Shown: positions 19,812 to 29,083, numbered from the stretch's first letter. The stretch is 64,000 nucleotides of DNA from an uncultured Bacteroidota bacterium (GCA_903847205.1 CAINDA010000061.1:1-64000), one strand, 5' to 3'. Program-made: numbers and translations. Notes: a model not told the origin generated them from the letters alone.

Positions 19812-19883
19812 TTTTTTTAACCACATAGAAACATAGAAAATTTTAATGGTTAAAAAAACTATGTTTCTATGTGGTTAAAAAAA
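19812..19883. repeat. 25-bp perfect inverted repeat with 22-bp spacer
   Basis: The arm at 19812-19836 (starting TTTTTTTAACCACATAG) is the exact reverse complement of 19859-19883. It lies between two divergent start codons (kinase and PBP1C), so a role as an ordinary terminator is not expected. The ACATAGAAACATAG content is itself a short direct repetition. It looks like a mobile palindromic intergenic element or a strong hairpin. Confidence 0.8.
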
Positions 19884-19991
19884 CAGCGTTCATTTAACCG
19901 GCCCCTTAATCACTTAATCAAAGATAAAAAACACTTCCGATTAAAATGGCCGCGAATAATAAAATGGTTAATACAGTCAAAAGATGCCGCT

Positions 19992-19999
19992 TAATTTTG
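19992..19999 (+). promoter_or_regulatory. -7 element before pbpC
   Basis: TAATTTTG matches TAnnTTTG exactly and ends only 4 bases before ATG 20004. A transcript from it would have almost no leader. No clear TTG is seen at the -33 position. Confidence 0.4.
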
Positions 20000-20003
20000 G
20001 TGT

Positions 20004-22409
20004 ATGAAAAAGTCAAAGCTTAATACTATTGCAATCTCAGCCCGGCAGGCATTTTCTAAATATGTCACAAGAAAAGTATTCAAAAAAATAATTGTTTTAA
20101 GCATTATCATGTTTACAGTTTGGTATGTAAACTGCCTTCCAAAGCGCCTTTTCCGCGATAACACCTCAACAGTACTTCTGGATAAAAACGGTGTTTTATT
20201 AGGTGCTAAAATAGCTCCTGACGGACAATGGCGTTTCAGTCCATCCGACAGCATTCCTAAAAAATTTGAAACCTGCCTTATCCAATTTGAGGACAGAAAC
20301 TTTTACAAACACCCCGGCATCAGTATTAACGGACTTAGCAGAGCTGTGGTTCAGAACTTTAAAAACCAAAGAATAGTAAGCGGAGGAAGCACACTTACCA
20401 TGCAGCTGGCACGTATTGCAAGAAAAAATCCGCCCCGCACTATTTTTGAAAAAGTTCTCGAAATGATTTTAGCAACACGCATGGAAATACGTTTTACTAA
20501 AAAAGAAATTCTGAATTACTACGCCTCTCATGCGCCTTTCGGTAATAATGTGGTTGGTCTTGAAGCTGCATCCTGGAGATATTTTGGAAGATCTCCTAAC
20601 TCGCTCAGCTGGGCAGAGAGCGCTGCATTGGCTGTGCTGCCGAACGCTCCGGGACTAATCTATCCCGGCAAAAATCATCAGCGCTTATTGGATAAACGCA
20701 ACCGTTTATTGAAACGTTTATACGACATAAAAACCTTAGATGAAACAAGCTATCAATTGGCGCTTTCAGAGCCCTTGCCTGATAAGCCTCTGAAACTGGC
20801 ACAAAGCGCTCCGCATCTCTTGGATAAATTTATCAAAGAAGGTTTCAAAGGAAAAATAATCAGAAGTCCTATCGACAATAACCTGCAGTTAAAGGCTATG
20901 CAGCAGCTGCAGACGCACAGTGAACTGCTTCAGGAAAATAAAATATTTAACGGAGCAATTATGATTACTTCCGTGAAAACTGGGCAGGTGCTGGCTTACG
21001 TTGGAAACACAGAGGCTTCAGGCGATGAGCACAGCTCTGATGTGGATTGCATTTCCGCTCCGCGAAGCACGGGAAGCATATTAAAACCTTTTTTGTATGC
21101 GAAGAGTTTGGAGGACGGATTAATTACTCCCTCAATGTTATTAGCAGATATCCCGACACAGTTCGGAAGCTTTTCCCCTAAAAATTTTTCGCAGCAGTAC
21201 GACGGTGCTGTGCCGGCTAATCAGGCTTTATCAAGGAGTTTAAATATTCCGATGGTGAGGTTATTAAATGAATACGGCTTGGAAAAATTTTACCGCGATC
21301 TTAAAAATTACGGACTTACCACCTTAAATAATCCCGCCCGTTATTATGGATTGTCGCTTATACTGGGCGGTGCAGAAGCAAAGCTCTTCGATTTGAATAC
21401 TGCATATACTCAGATGGCTCAGGAATTAGAATTTGCTGAATCTATGCCGATTGAATTGACTTCAGAACCTCAGTCAGCTAAAAAAAAGAAAAACGAAGCG
21501 GCTGCATCGCATTATGCAATGAAAACCAACAGAGCCTGCATCTTCAGCGCTTTTGAAGCGATGGTGGAAGTGAACAGACCGGATGATGACGGTAACTGGA
21601 AAGCGTTTGCATCGGCACAGAAAATTGCATGGAAAACGGGAACCAGCTTTGGTTTCAGGGATGCCTGGGCAATAGGCATTACACCCGATTATGTGGTATC
21701 TGTCTGGGTAGGTAATGCTGACGGCGAAGGGCGTCCGGGTTTAACAGGGATAAAAGCCGCTGCGCCGATATTATTTGATATGTTTGATCAGCTTCCGAAA
21801 TCAGCTGCATGGTTTAGGGCGCCGGCTGAAGAGCAGTGTAAAGTATCAATCTGCAAAGAAAGCGGGCAGAGAGCTTCTGACCTCTGCGAAAATAAAGTTT
21901 CGGTATTGCTGCCTAAAACCTGCCTGAACACCACGTCCTGCCCCTATCATCAAACAGTTCATTTAACAAAAAACAATAAATTTCGTGTTGACAGCGACTG
22001 CGAATCGGTATATAATATGAAAAATGTTACCTGGTTTGTACTGCCTCCTCTAATTGAAAAGTATTATAAATTCAATCATCCGAATTATAAAGTGCTGCCT
22101 GATTTTAAACCGGAGTGCCTTGCTAAAATATCCGACAAGGCAATAGCAGTAATGTATCCCAAACCTAACAGCAAAATTTATGTTCCTCTTGATATTGACG
22201 GCAGCATAGGGAGAACAGTATTTGAAGCCGCTCATAGGAATGTAAATACAAAGATTTACTGGCATTTGGATGATGAGTATATCGGCGAAACAAAAGAAAT
22301 TCATCAGTTGGCTTTAAACCCTGCTGTGGGCAAGCATAAGCTGAAGCTGATTGATGAAAACGGGATTGCTGTAATGGTAAAATTTGAGGTGATGGGGAAG
22401 GAGAATTGA
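20004..22409 (+). CDS. pbpC: Penicillin-binding protein 1C
   Basis: An 801-residue bifunctional peptidoglycan synthase homologue. An N-terminal membrane anchor at about 29-47 is followed by a GT51 glycosyltransferase domain (FEDRNFYKHPGI, GGSTLTMQLAR, KKEILNYYASHAPFG). The transpeptidase domain has Ser358-I-L-K, S412-L-N and K544-T-G, and a cysteine-containing C-terminal BiPBP_C domain follows from about 720. PBP1C makes glycan strands at the outer face of the inner membrane and is often encoded beside a bacterial alpha-2-macroglobulin. Here that gene is at 7590. All catalytic motifs are intact. It converges with the aldo/keto reductase gene, with 9 bases between the stops. Confidence 0.95.
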   Translation: MKKSKLNTIAISARQAFSKYVTRKVFKKIIVLSIIMFTVWYVNCLPKRLFRDNTSTVLLDKNGVLLGAKIAPDGQWRFSPSDSIPKKFETCLIQFEDRNFYKHPGISINGLSRAVVQNFKNQRIVSGGSTLTMQLARIARKNPPRTIFEKVLEMILATRMEIRFTKKEILNYYASHAPFGNNVVGLEAASWRYFGRSPNSLSWAESAALAVLPNAPGLIYPGKNHQRLLDKRNRLLKRLYDIKTLDETSYQLALSEPLPDKPLKLAQSAPHLLDKFIKEGFKGKIIRSPIDNNLQLKAMQQLQTHSELLQENKIFNGAIMITSVKTGQVLAYVGNTEASGDEHSSDVDCISAPRSTGSILKPFLYAKSLEDGLITPSMLLADIPTQFGSFSPKNFSQQYDGAVPANQALSRSLNIPMVRLLNEYGLEKFYRDLKNYGLTTLNNPARYYGLSLILGGAEAKLFDLNTAYTQMAQELEFAESMPIELTSEPQSAKKKKNEAAASHYAMKTNRACIFSAFEAMVEVNRPDDDGNWKAFASAQKIAWKTGTSFGFRDAWAIGITPDYVVSVWVGNADGEGRPGLTGIKAAAPILFDMFDQLPKSAAWFRAPAEEQCKVSICKESGQRASDLCENKVSVLLPKTCLNTTSCPYHQTVHLTKNNKFRVDSDCESVYNMKNVTWFVLPPLIEKYYKFNHPNYKVLPDFKPECLAKISDKAIAVMYPKPNSKIYVPLDIDGSIGRTVFEAAHRNVNTKIYWHLDDEYIGETKEIHQLALNPAVGKHKLKLIDENGIAVMVKFEVMGKEN

Positions 22410-22418
22410 ACTGAAGTT

Positions 22419-23438
22419 TTATTTCTTCCGGTCCCCGCCTTGCCGTTCCAGCATCCAGCCGGGGTATTCAGGAGAAAGGCGGCTTACCTCATCCAGCCTT
22501 TTTAATTCATCTTCTGTAAGCATTACCTGCACTGCTTTAAGATTATCCTCGAGTTGAGATAGCTCTTTTACCCCGATGATAACGCTTGTAACAGCAGGCT
22601 GATGAAGCAGCCACGCCAATGCAAGTTGTGAAGCGGTGGATTGTTTTTCTTCAGCAATTTTACACAGGACATCAATCACATCAAAAGCTTTTTCTTTATT
22701 TACTGGCGGGAAATCAAAGGATGCGCGCCTTCCGCCTGCTCCTGCTTCACCATTCCGTTTGTATTTACCGCTCAGCAAACCGCCGGCCAATGGACTCCAA
22801 ACCATTAATCCCAGGTTTTGGTCTTTTAACAGCGGAATAATTTCCCGTTCCAAATCTCTTCCTGCCAAGGTATAATAGGCCTGCAGCGAAACAAATTTAG
22901 ATAGGCGGTTATAATTTGAATAAGCCAATGCTTTCATTATATGCCATGATGCAAGATTGCTGCATCCTATATATCGTACTTTACCGCTTTTGACCAATGA
23001 ATCAAGCGTATCAATGGTTTCTTCAATGGGTGTAGATTCATCGTAACCATGAATTTTATACAAATCAATATAGTCGGTATTGAGGCGCTTAAGGCTGGCT
23101 TCTACTTCATGCAGAATGTGCTTACGGCTGAGGCCTGACCCATTTGGCGTATCGTTCATTTTCCCGCGGACCTTGGTTGCAATTACCAGGTCATTTCTTT
23201 TTAATTCCAGATTACGAATTGCCCTGCCGGTCATTTCTTCGGATACACCTTCTGAATATACATTAGCTGTATCAATAAAATTGATGCCGGAATCAACTGC
23301 TTTGCCAACAAGATTATCGGCAGACTGCTGGTCTAAACTGCCGATGGAAGTCCAAAATCCTTTCCCGCCGAAGGTCATAGTGCCCAGGCATAGTTCCGAT
23401 ACTTTGAGGCCGGTATTTCCTAATAGTTTATATTTCAT
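22419..23438 (-). CDS. Aldo/keto reductase
   Basis: A 339-residue NADPH-dependent oxidoreductase with a TIM-barrel fold. The catalytic tetrad is visible: Asp and Tyr in FIDTANVYSEG, Lys in ATKVRG and His in LYKIHGYDE. The C-terminal cofactor-binding part includes SVIIGVKELSQLEDNLKAV. It starts LGNTGLKVSELCLGTMTFGG, typical of the YajO/Tas-like subfamily that reduces aldehydes and ketones in the cytoplasm. The natural substrate cannot be told. The gene is monocistronic, with the metallo-beta-lactamase gene upstream on the same strand 113 bases away. Confidence 0.92.
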   Translation of the reverse strand: MKYKLLGNTGLKVSELCLGTMTFGGKGFWTSIGSLDQQSADNLVGKAVDSGINFIDTANVYSEGVSEEMTGRAIRNLELKRNDLVIATKVRGKMNDTPNGSGLSRKHILHEVEASLKRLNTDYIDLYKIHGYDESTPIEETIDTLDSLVKSGKVRYIGCSNLASWHIMKALAYSNYNRLSKFVSLQAYYTLAGRDLEREIIPLLKDQNLGLMVWSPLAGGLLSGKYKRNGEAGAGGRRASFDFPPVNKEKAFDVIDVLCKIAEEKQSTASQLALAWLLHQPAVTSVIIGVKELSQLEDNLKAVQVMLTEDELKRLDEVSRLSPEYPGWMLERQGGDRKK

Positions 23439-23551
23439 ACTGCTTTATATTTATAAAAATGAATGGACAAAGATTAATATTTAAAACCTTAAGACACATT
23501 TTAGATAAATTATTTCTACCACACAAATTTGAGCGTTTTACTTAGATTATC

Positions 23552-24403
23552 CTATTGGGGATTGCGTATTTTATTTCCGATAAAACTCACAGTAGCGTTG
23601 GGCGACATAAAAACAGGTATCTGGCCCCAGTCTTTATACTTTGCAGTAAGTTCATCTTTTTTAGTGCCGTCAATAGCGGCTGCTCTCATGTCAGTAAAGT
23701 ATTGGCGGAAGCTGTCTATTATTTCTGTACCGCCTATGGCGCCGTGTCCCGGAACTATTTTTTGAATATCAAATAATTTAGGAAGCTGATCAAATGCTGC
23801 CATGTAGGCATCAGGGTCTGCGATACCCATAAGTACTGGACACTGTTTGTTGAGTATTATATCTCCGGCAAATAACATTTTACGTTTATGCAGATACACC
23901 ACTATATCACTTGCAGTATGGATATTTTTAGCCATGTTGAGTACTGTTACTGTATCATCGCCTAATTGAATATCCATTTTAGCTTTTAACCATTCTGTAG
24001 GCATGGCATCTTCGCCGGCTTCGCCTTTCCAGAAGTCTTTGGTGTAGCTGCCGCCTGCAATAATTGTCGCGCCTTTGTATAGCTTATTGCCTTCGGTATG
24101 ATCTGGGTGGGCGTGGGTATTAATAACTAAAATATGTTTTGTACCTGCCAGCTCTTTCACCTTTTTGTAAAGCTGTTCGGCCGCTTCGCCCATTTTGGTA
24201 TCAATGACAATAACCAGGCTGTCGGAAACCAATATGCCGCTGTTACCGCCGCCGCCTAAAACAATGGTAAGTTCTTTATCATACTGCACCGTGCTTGTTT
24301 CTTTCATCTTCTGAGTGAAGGGGCGGACATATATCAAATATAATACATATGCTCCCGCCAGCGCGAGCAGCAGAACTATCCCAATCCATTTAAGTACTTT
24401 CAT
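23552..24403 (-). CDS. Metallo-beta-lactamase-fold hydrolase
   Basis: A 283-residue MBL-fold enzyme with an N-terminal hydrophobic helix (about 5-27) that probably anchors it to the membrane with the catalytic domain in the periplasm. The metal-binding motif is INTHAHPDHTEGNKLY (HxHxDH). Further ligands are in FAGDIILN and in KIVPGHGAIGG. The substrate is unknown; the family includes lactonases, glyoxalase II-like thioesterases and beta-lactamases. A -7-like TAATTTTG on the minus strand (24433-24440) lies about 30 bases upstream of the start. Confidence 0.85.
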   Translation of the reverse strand: MKVLKWIGIVLLLALAGAYVLYLIYVRPFTQKMKETSTVQYDKELTIVLGGGGNSGILVSDSLVIVIDTKMGEAAEQLYKKVKELAGTKHILVINTHAHPDHTEGNKLYKGATIIAGGSYTKDFWKGEAGEDAMPTEWLKAKMDIQLGDDTVTVLNMAKNIHTASDIVVYLHKRKMLFAGDIILNKQCPVLMGIADPDAYMAAFDQLPKLFDIQKIVPGHGAIGGTEIIDSFRQYFTDMRAAAIDGTKKDELTAKYKDWGQIPVFMSPNATVSFIGNKIRNPQ

Positions 24404-24432
24404 AATTTATTTTTTGTTTTTTTTTACGGGTA

Positions 24433-24440
24433 CAAAATTA
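24433..24440 (-). promoter_or_regulatory. -7 element for the MBL-fold gene
   Basis: Read on the minus strand this is TAATTTTG, an exact match to TAnnTTTG, 29 bases before the start codon. No TTG is seen at the expected -33 distance, so the call rests on one element. Confidence 0.4.
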
Positions 24441-24541
24441 AGGTTTATAAATGAGTTTTGAGAAGGGTAGGAGAGGGGATTTAATTTAATTACGGGGATT
24501 AGAAGGGGAGGCAGGACCTAAAGTCTTTCTTTCTTCTTTGT

Positions 24542-24557
24542 TTTACTATGTAGTAAA
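24542..24557. repeat. Small perfect hairpin
   Basis: TTTACTA, two bases, TAGTAAA: a 7-base perfect inverted repeat in the gap between divergent genes. Its role is unknown. Confidence 0.4.
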
Positions 24558-24605
24558 GAATTTTCACTTCGCTTAAGGAATTTTATCCCGATTAAAAAAA
24601 TTTAT

Positions 24606-24772
24606 AGGGCATTTAAAAAATAAACAGGGCCTTTTCAATAAAAGAATAATTCACTCAATTATATAAACAATTCACGCAGCAGTATAAACAGTTCGCGCAT
24701 CTGTATAAAACTTCACGGAGCTATGTAAACAGTTCGCGGAATGATGTAAATACTTCACTCAATGATATAAAC
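24606..24772. repeat. Degenerate tandem array, 21-bp period (array A)
   Basis: From 24648 there are six consecutive units: 24648-24668, 24669-24689, 24690-24709 (one base short), 24710-24730, 24731-24751 and 24752-24772. Fixed in all six are A1, T3-T4-C5, C7, A10, T15 and T17-A18-A19-A20; the positions between vary. Two weaker units (about 24606-24647) probably precede them. The array lies upstream of the putative outer-membrane protein gene at 24999 and contains stop codons in the frames I followed. The rest of the 24404-24998 gap shows no recognisable RNA or gene. Confidence 0.8.
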
Positions 24773-24998
24773 ACTGTAATGATAGTGTGTCTTTCTGCAT
24801 TTTCTTATGCCGGATAAACTTTGCATTATCTCGGCAAATCCCCATCTACAGGAAAAGCAATGCGTCAGGTCAGGTTGTCGCTCATTGATATTAATTTCAG
24901 AACAATTGTATCTATTTTCAAAACAAAACGTATTCATCAGCCGAAATACAATAAAAAGGATATTTTTGAAAGCTGGTTTAACAAACAAATAGAACTAT

Positions 24999-25790
24999 AT
25001 GCGGCAGCTGCTCTTGTTTTATATTATGTCTTTTATAGTGCAGCCTGTATTTGCACAGCCTCTGGCTGTAAAGCCTGCTGCTGATGATGAAAAAAACTGG
25101 TCCTGGGATATACAAATTGACCAGCGGAATACTATTTATCTTAATAAAAATCTTTTAGGAACTGATGTTTCGGCAGGAGTAAGCGGTCTTGCAGCTGGCT
25201 TTACTTATCAAGATAGGTTTAGGTTTGGCCTGGGTGGATATTTCTCAAATGCCCAAAGCGCTTCAGCATCTTTTATAACCAATCAGCTTTATTTTGATAA
25301 AATAAAATTACTTGCACCTGGGGCAGTTACAATTACTAAAAAGGGAAAAAAGGGCTATCTGGTAAATACCACCTTAAACATGTATTATGTAACCCCGAGT
25401 TTTGAATATACTTTTTTTGAATCTAAGTGGCTTGATCTTAGTATTCCTGTGGAAGCGGGTGTTGGCTTTAGCAAATTGGTGCGGACTGATTTTTTTAGTG
25501 ATGCACCCATACCAATTATCAGCAAAACAGGCAAAGTACTTAAAGGAGGCGACATACTGCTTCCGGCAATGATAGGATTTACTGCTATGATCAATCTTTC
25601 GCCTGATGTAGGTTTTGCCGGTACAATAGGATACAGAAAAATACTTAAAGAAGTAGGTATCAGTCAAAATTTTGACGGTTTATATTATTCAGTAGGTTTA
25701 GCGCTTGTGCCGGAAAACATTATTGCTGCAATTAAGAAGGATTTTAAAGACAGGAAAAAGAAAGGAAAAGATAAAGAGGCGGCTAAATAA
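24999..25790 (+). CDS. Putative outer-membrane beta-barrel protein
   Basis: A 263-residue protein that I do not recognise by family. A signal peptide (MRQLLLFYIMSFIVQPVFAQ) is followed by alternating hydrophobic and polar strands rich in Gly and aromatic residues (WSWDIQIDQRNTIYL, GLAAGFTYQDRFRFGLGGYF, LNMYYVTPSFEYTFF, FAGTIGYRKIL, LYYSVGLALVP), the pattern of an outer-membrane barrel of perhaps 10-12 strands. The C-terminal 25 residues are Lys-rich (KDFKDRKKKGKDKEAAK), unlike a canonical barrel end, so a soluble tail may extend into the periplasm. The 21-bp array lies about 230 bases upstream. Confidence 0.6.
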   Translation: MRQLLLFYIMSFIVQPVFAQPLAVKPAADDEKNWSWDIQIDQRNTIYLNKNLLGTDVSAGVSGLAAGFTYQDRFRFGLGGYFSNAQSASASFITNQLYFDKIKLLAPGAVTITKKGKKGYLVNTTLNMYYVTPSFEYTFFESKWLDLSIPVEAGVGFSKLVRTDFFSDAPIPIISKTGKVLKGGDILLPAMIGFTAMINLSPDVGFAGTIGYRKILKEVGISQNFDGLYYSVGLALVPENIIAAIKKDFKDRKKKGKDKEAAK

Positions 25791-25848
25791 GTTTCTGAAA
25801 GTTGGGAAGCACTGCATCGGCATCTCAATATTCGCATTGGCACCTTAA

Positions 25849-28542
25849 TCACTTTACAACAAAATTGCGCACCCCGCTGTAATTTTTACTTTTAATTTTA
25901 GCGTAATACATTCCTGAAGTAAGATTCAGTGTCTGGCTGTATTTGCTTTGTCCGCTTAAAACAGCTGAATAAACAAGCCTTCCGGTAATATCAACAACTT
26001 CTAATTTAAAAGTTTCGCTGCTTAAGTCCGGTGAAACAGCCAGCGTGAATGAGCCGTTATTAGGCGAAGGAAATATGTCGAAATCAACATTATTATTTTT
26101 CTTCTCGCTGATACCTGCAGTATTAACAAGGCTTCCTTCCCAAACGCCTCTTCCGAAAGTAGAAATGTATACTTTATTAAGAGCAGTATTAAATTCAATA
26201 TCGGTAGTAATTACATTGGGCAGTCCCTGGCTTTCGTTTATCCAGCTGGTTGTTCCGGCATCAAACCTGTAAATGCCCAAATCTGTTGCAAGCCATACAT
26301 CGCCGGTAACAGGCTCTGTTTTAACACAGTTTACAGGTACATTAGGGAGATTTAAAGAGATGTTCTGCCAGCTTGTTCCGCCGTTAATTGTTTTATATAC
26401 CTTAATACCGGGAGTAAGTCCGGCCATTGAAACATAAGCAGTGTTTGCATCTGTCTGGCTTACATCCATGCTGGTGTAATACAAGCTGTCAGGCAGATTT
26501 GAGGTAATGTCTGTAAAGTTTACGCCTGCATCAATACTTTTGTATGCACCCGGAGGCGAGTTATAATCAAAGCGGATTCTACGGGCAGCATAGATTATAT
26601 TAGGGTTTGAGTTAGATACAGCCACTGCCGAAATTTCATTGTCGTAGATGCCGTTAAACGGGAATGGATTTGAATTGCTCCAGTTTACGCCGCCGTCGGT
26701 TGATTTGGCAACATTTGTAAAACCGCAGTATAAAGTGCCGTAGTTAACGTAGTCTGCAGCGATGGGACTTGTCCATTCGGCAGGTTCGTTATTTACATTC
26801 GGGTATGAATTAATAGTGGAAACGGCGTTAGTCTGTGATATATAAAAAGTCCCAAACTGGGATGAACCTATTACATTATTATCATCCACGGGGTCTAAAT
26901 AATTATCCATGCCGTCTCCGCCGAAAACGGTATTCCATGTGCCGCCGTCGTAATACATACTGGCATTGTCCTGCGCGCCTGCTATAATCCTTCCGGTTAC
27001 ATTTCTTGAACTTGAAATGCGGTAAAAAGAAGAAATGGCTAAGCCGTTGCTTATTGTTGACCAGCTTGTAGGCCATGGAGAGCCGAGATTAGCTGCGGCC
27101 CATGTCTGCGATGTTATTCCGGTTGTTTTGTAAAGCCCGCCGTCGCTGCAAACAAAAATATTTCCGGTGTTTTTCTGTGTTTCAATAAAATGAATATCGC
27201 CGTGTATGGTAGGCCCGTATGATAATGTCCAATGGCTTACAGGATTAAAGGTCAGCGCTCCATCAGTAGAAGCCCATAAATTTACGCCGCCTGTATATAC
27301 TGTGTTTTTATCAGCTGCATTCACAGTAAAGCCGAGATCATAAGTGCCTTGTCCGCCGGCAGAGGTGCCGTCTCCGGCTTCAAGCACATTTACCCCGGGA
27401 TTAATAAACTGCCAGGCTCCGCCTGCATTAATAGATTTATAAATACCCTTCATGCCCTCCTGCGCGTTCACTGCAAAGGCATAAATATAATTGGGGTCGG
27501 AAGGTGCAATAGCAAGTTTTATTCTTTGAATAGAATCTGAGGGCTGAATATTGGTTGGCAGCAAAGTCCAGGAAGCGCCGAAATTAGTCGATTTATATAT
27601 TCCGGCAGTACCGATGCGGGCATACACAAGCCATCCAGTGGCAGCATATAAAATATTCGAATTCACCGGATCCTGCACCATGTCCCAGAATAATGAGTCA
27701 AGTGTATGCGTCCATGTAAGGCCCGCATTTGCTGAGGTATACATACCGCTTACGCCGCAGGCAACAAGCTGATTACTGTTTGCAGGATTTACAAGCACCT
27801 TGCGGATTAAGGATGCATCGCCGTTTGTTAACTGAAAACTTAATCCGGTAGGAGCCCATGTTGTTCCGCCATCAGTAGTTTTATAAACGCCTAATCCGTA
27901 ATGTGTATTCCGCTTTCTTCCATCCAGCTTCAGCGATACATCAATGTATTCAAAATCGCAGAGTGATATATACATCACATTGGTATTGTTGGGATCAATA
28001 GTAATATCGCTTACGCGGATGATAGGTAAATTATCCGTTAAAGGAATCCATGAAACACCGTTGTTTGTTGTTTTCCATACTCCGCCCTGCGCAACACCGA
28101 CAAAATAAGTATTAGGGTCGGTAGGATGAAATGCAATGCAGTTGATGCGTCCGATGCCGTTCTGCATATATCCGGTTTCATTGCCTGGTAATGTAAATGG
28201 CCCTGCAGGCGACCATCCGATAGAATTAAATGATTTTGATTTTGCTTTATTATTTTTATCGTTTGCGACTTTTACTGCTTCATTAATATAAATGGCCGGA
28301 TCGCCGGGTTCGCCTTTGCCATTGGTTTTAAACTGCATATCGTTTTCCCAGCGTTTATAGTATTTCCAGTGTTTTGTTTTTTTAAGATCTGTTGTTTTCG
28401 ACCAGTCATCAAAACGTTTCTGCATTTCAACAAACGTTAATTTTTTTGCGGAGGTGTTTTTTTCAAGGAAAGCTTGAGCGCTGGAAAAGGTTATACAGAA
28501 AGCAGTTGCAGCGATAGTTAAATATATTTTTAATGCTTTCAT
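25849..28542 (-). CDS. Secreted BNR/sortilin-type beta-propeller protein with T9SS sorting domain
   Basis: An 897-residue secreted protein. A signal peptide ending near FSSAQ is followed by many BNR/VPS10-like propeller repeats (recurring GVYKTTDGGTTW, SADGGxxW and DPxNxNxxY patterns) from about 110 to 790. The C-terminus, from about 820 (DIFPSPNNGSFTLAV, LEVVDITGRLVYS, LNLTSGMYYAKI), is a type A T9SS sorting domain. It should be exported through the type IX system and attached to or released from the surface. Such propellers bind carbohydrates or act as adhesins; no catalytic motif is visible. Confidence 0.88.
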   Translation of the reverse strand: MKALKIYLTIAATAFCITFSSAQAFLEKNTSAKKLTFVEMQKRFDDWSKTTDLKKTKHWKYYKRWENDMQFKTNGKGEPGDPAIYINEAVKVANDKNNKAKSKSFNSIGWSPAGPFTLPGNETGYMQNGIGRINCIAFHPTDPNTYFVGVAQGGVWKTTNNGVSWIPLTDNLPIIRVSDITIDPNNTNVMYISLCDFEYIDVSLKLDGRKRNTHYGLGVYKTTDGGTTWAPTGLSFQLTNGDASLIRKVLVNPANSNQLVACGVSGMYTSANAGLTWTHTLDSLFWDMVQDPVNSNILYAATGWLVYARIGTAGIYKSTNFGASWTLLPTNIQPSDSIQRIKLAIAPSDPNYIYAFAVNAQEGMKGIYKSINAGGAWQFINPGVNVLEAGDGTSAGGQGTYDLGFTVNAADKNTVYTGGVNLWASTDGALTFNPVSHWTLSYGPTIHGDIHFIETQKNTGNIFVCSDGGLYKTTGITSQTWAAANLGSPWPTSWSTISNGLAISSFYRISSSRNVTGRIIAGAQDNASMYYDGGTWNTVFGGDGMDNYLDPVDDNNVIGSSQFGTFYISQTNAVSTINSYPNVNNEPAEWTSPIAADYVNYGTLYCGFTNVAKSTDGGVNWSNSNPFPFNGIYDNEISAVAVSNSNPNIIYAARRIRFDYNSPPGAYKSIDAGVNFTDITSNLPDSLYYTSMDVSQTDANTAYVSMAGLTPGIKVYKTINGGTSWQNISLNLPNVPVNCVKTEPVTGDVWLATDLGIYRFDAGTTSWINESQGLPNVITTDIEFNTALNKVYISTFGRGVWEGSLVNTAGISEKKNNNVDFDIFPSPNNGSFTLAVSPDLSSETFKLEVVDITGRLVYSAVLSGQSKYSQTLNLTSGMYYAKIKSKNYSGVRNFVVK

Positions 28543-28564
28543 TTGGGGGAGAAGGTTTGTATTA

Positions 28565-28572
28565 CAAATATA
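28565..28572 (-). promoter_or_regulatory. -7 element for the BNR-propeller gene
   Basis: On the minus strand the sequence is TATATTTG, an exact TAnnTTTG match 22 bases before the start codon. No clear -33 TTG was found. Confidence 0.45.
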
Positions 28573-28759
28573 AAGAAATTTAAATAGGCGCTTTGGGGTT
28601 GGTTACGGCCAGCTGCCTTCCCGCAAAATTATCTTGCATGTTTATTCTCTGCAGTTCGAAATCATCTTATGAAAACGCGCGTGAGGCTTGAATAAACGCG
28701 ATGCGGTTCTGCCCGTGGGGAGCAGCCGTTTGTTCTTGAAGGTCCAGCACCGGCTGACT

Positions 28760-28811
28760 CAAATGTGTCCCACACATTTGCCCTGTTTCTTTTGTATTAG
28801 GACAAAAGAAA
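28760..28811. repeat. Two adjacent perfect hairpins in a 540-base gap
   Basis: CAAATGTGT, three bases, ACACATTTG forms a 9-bp perfect stem (28760-28780). Five bases later TTTCTTTTGT, six bases, ACAAAAGAAA forms a 10-bp perfect stem (28786-28811). The gap 28543-29083 is GC-richer in its first 200 bases than its surroundings. It may be a structured RNA or a mobile repeat; no gene is visible in it. Confidence 0.55.
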
Positions 28812-28993
28812 GAATTAAACTTTTGAAGCGGAATCAAACAAATAATTTAAATCCATTTTAATTTGTTTTACTATTCCGATTTTTAAATTTCCAATTAAAA
28901 TCAATCCAAGCCCCAGTACTTGTGTTTAATTCCCTCGCTTCAAAATCATCTTTTGGAACCGCACTAAATCCATTTAATCAGTATAATTTTTAA

Positions 28994-29023
28994 TTGGACG
29001 AAAGAATATAAATTTTAGTTTTG
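28994..29023 (+). promoter_or_regulatory. Complete Bacteroidota-type promoter
   Basis: TTG (28994-28996) and TAGTTTTG (29016-29023) are separated by exactly 19 bases, matching the TTG-N19-TAnnTTTG consensus. It points towards the lipoprotein gene at 29084, giving a leader of about 55 bases. Confidence 0.65.
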
Positions 29024-29083
29024 TAAAAAAGCGGCAAGGTTTATGTTTTGCAATAAAAATCATAGCTAATCAGGTACTAACAA

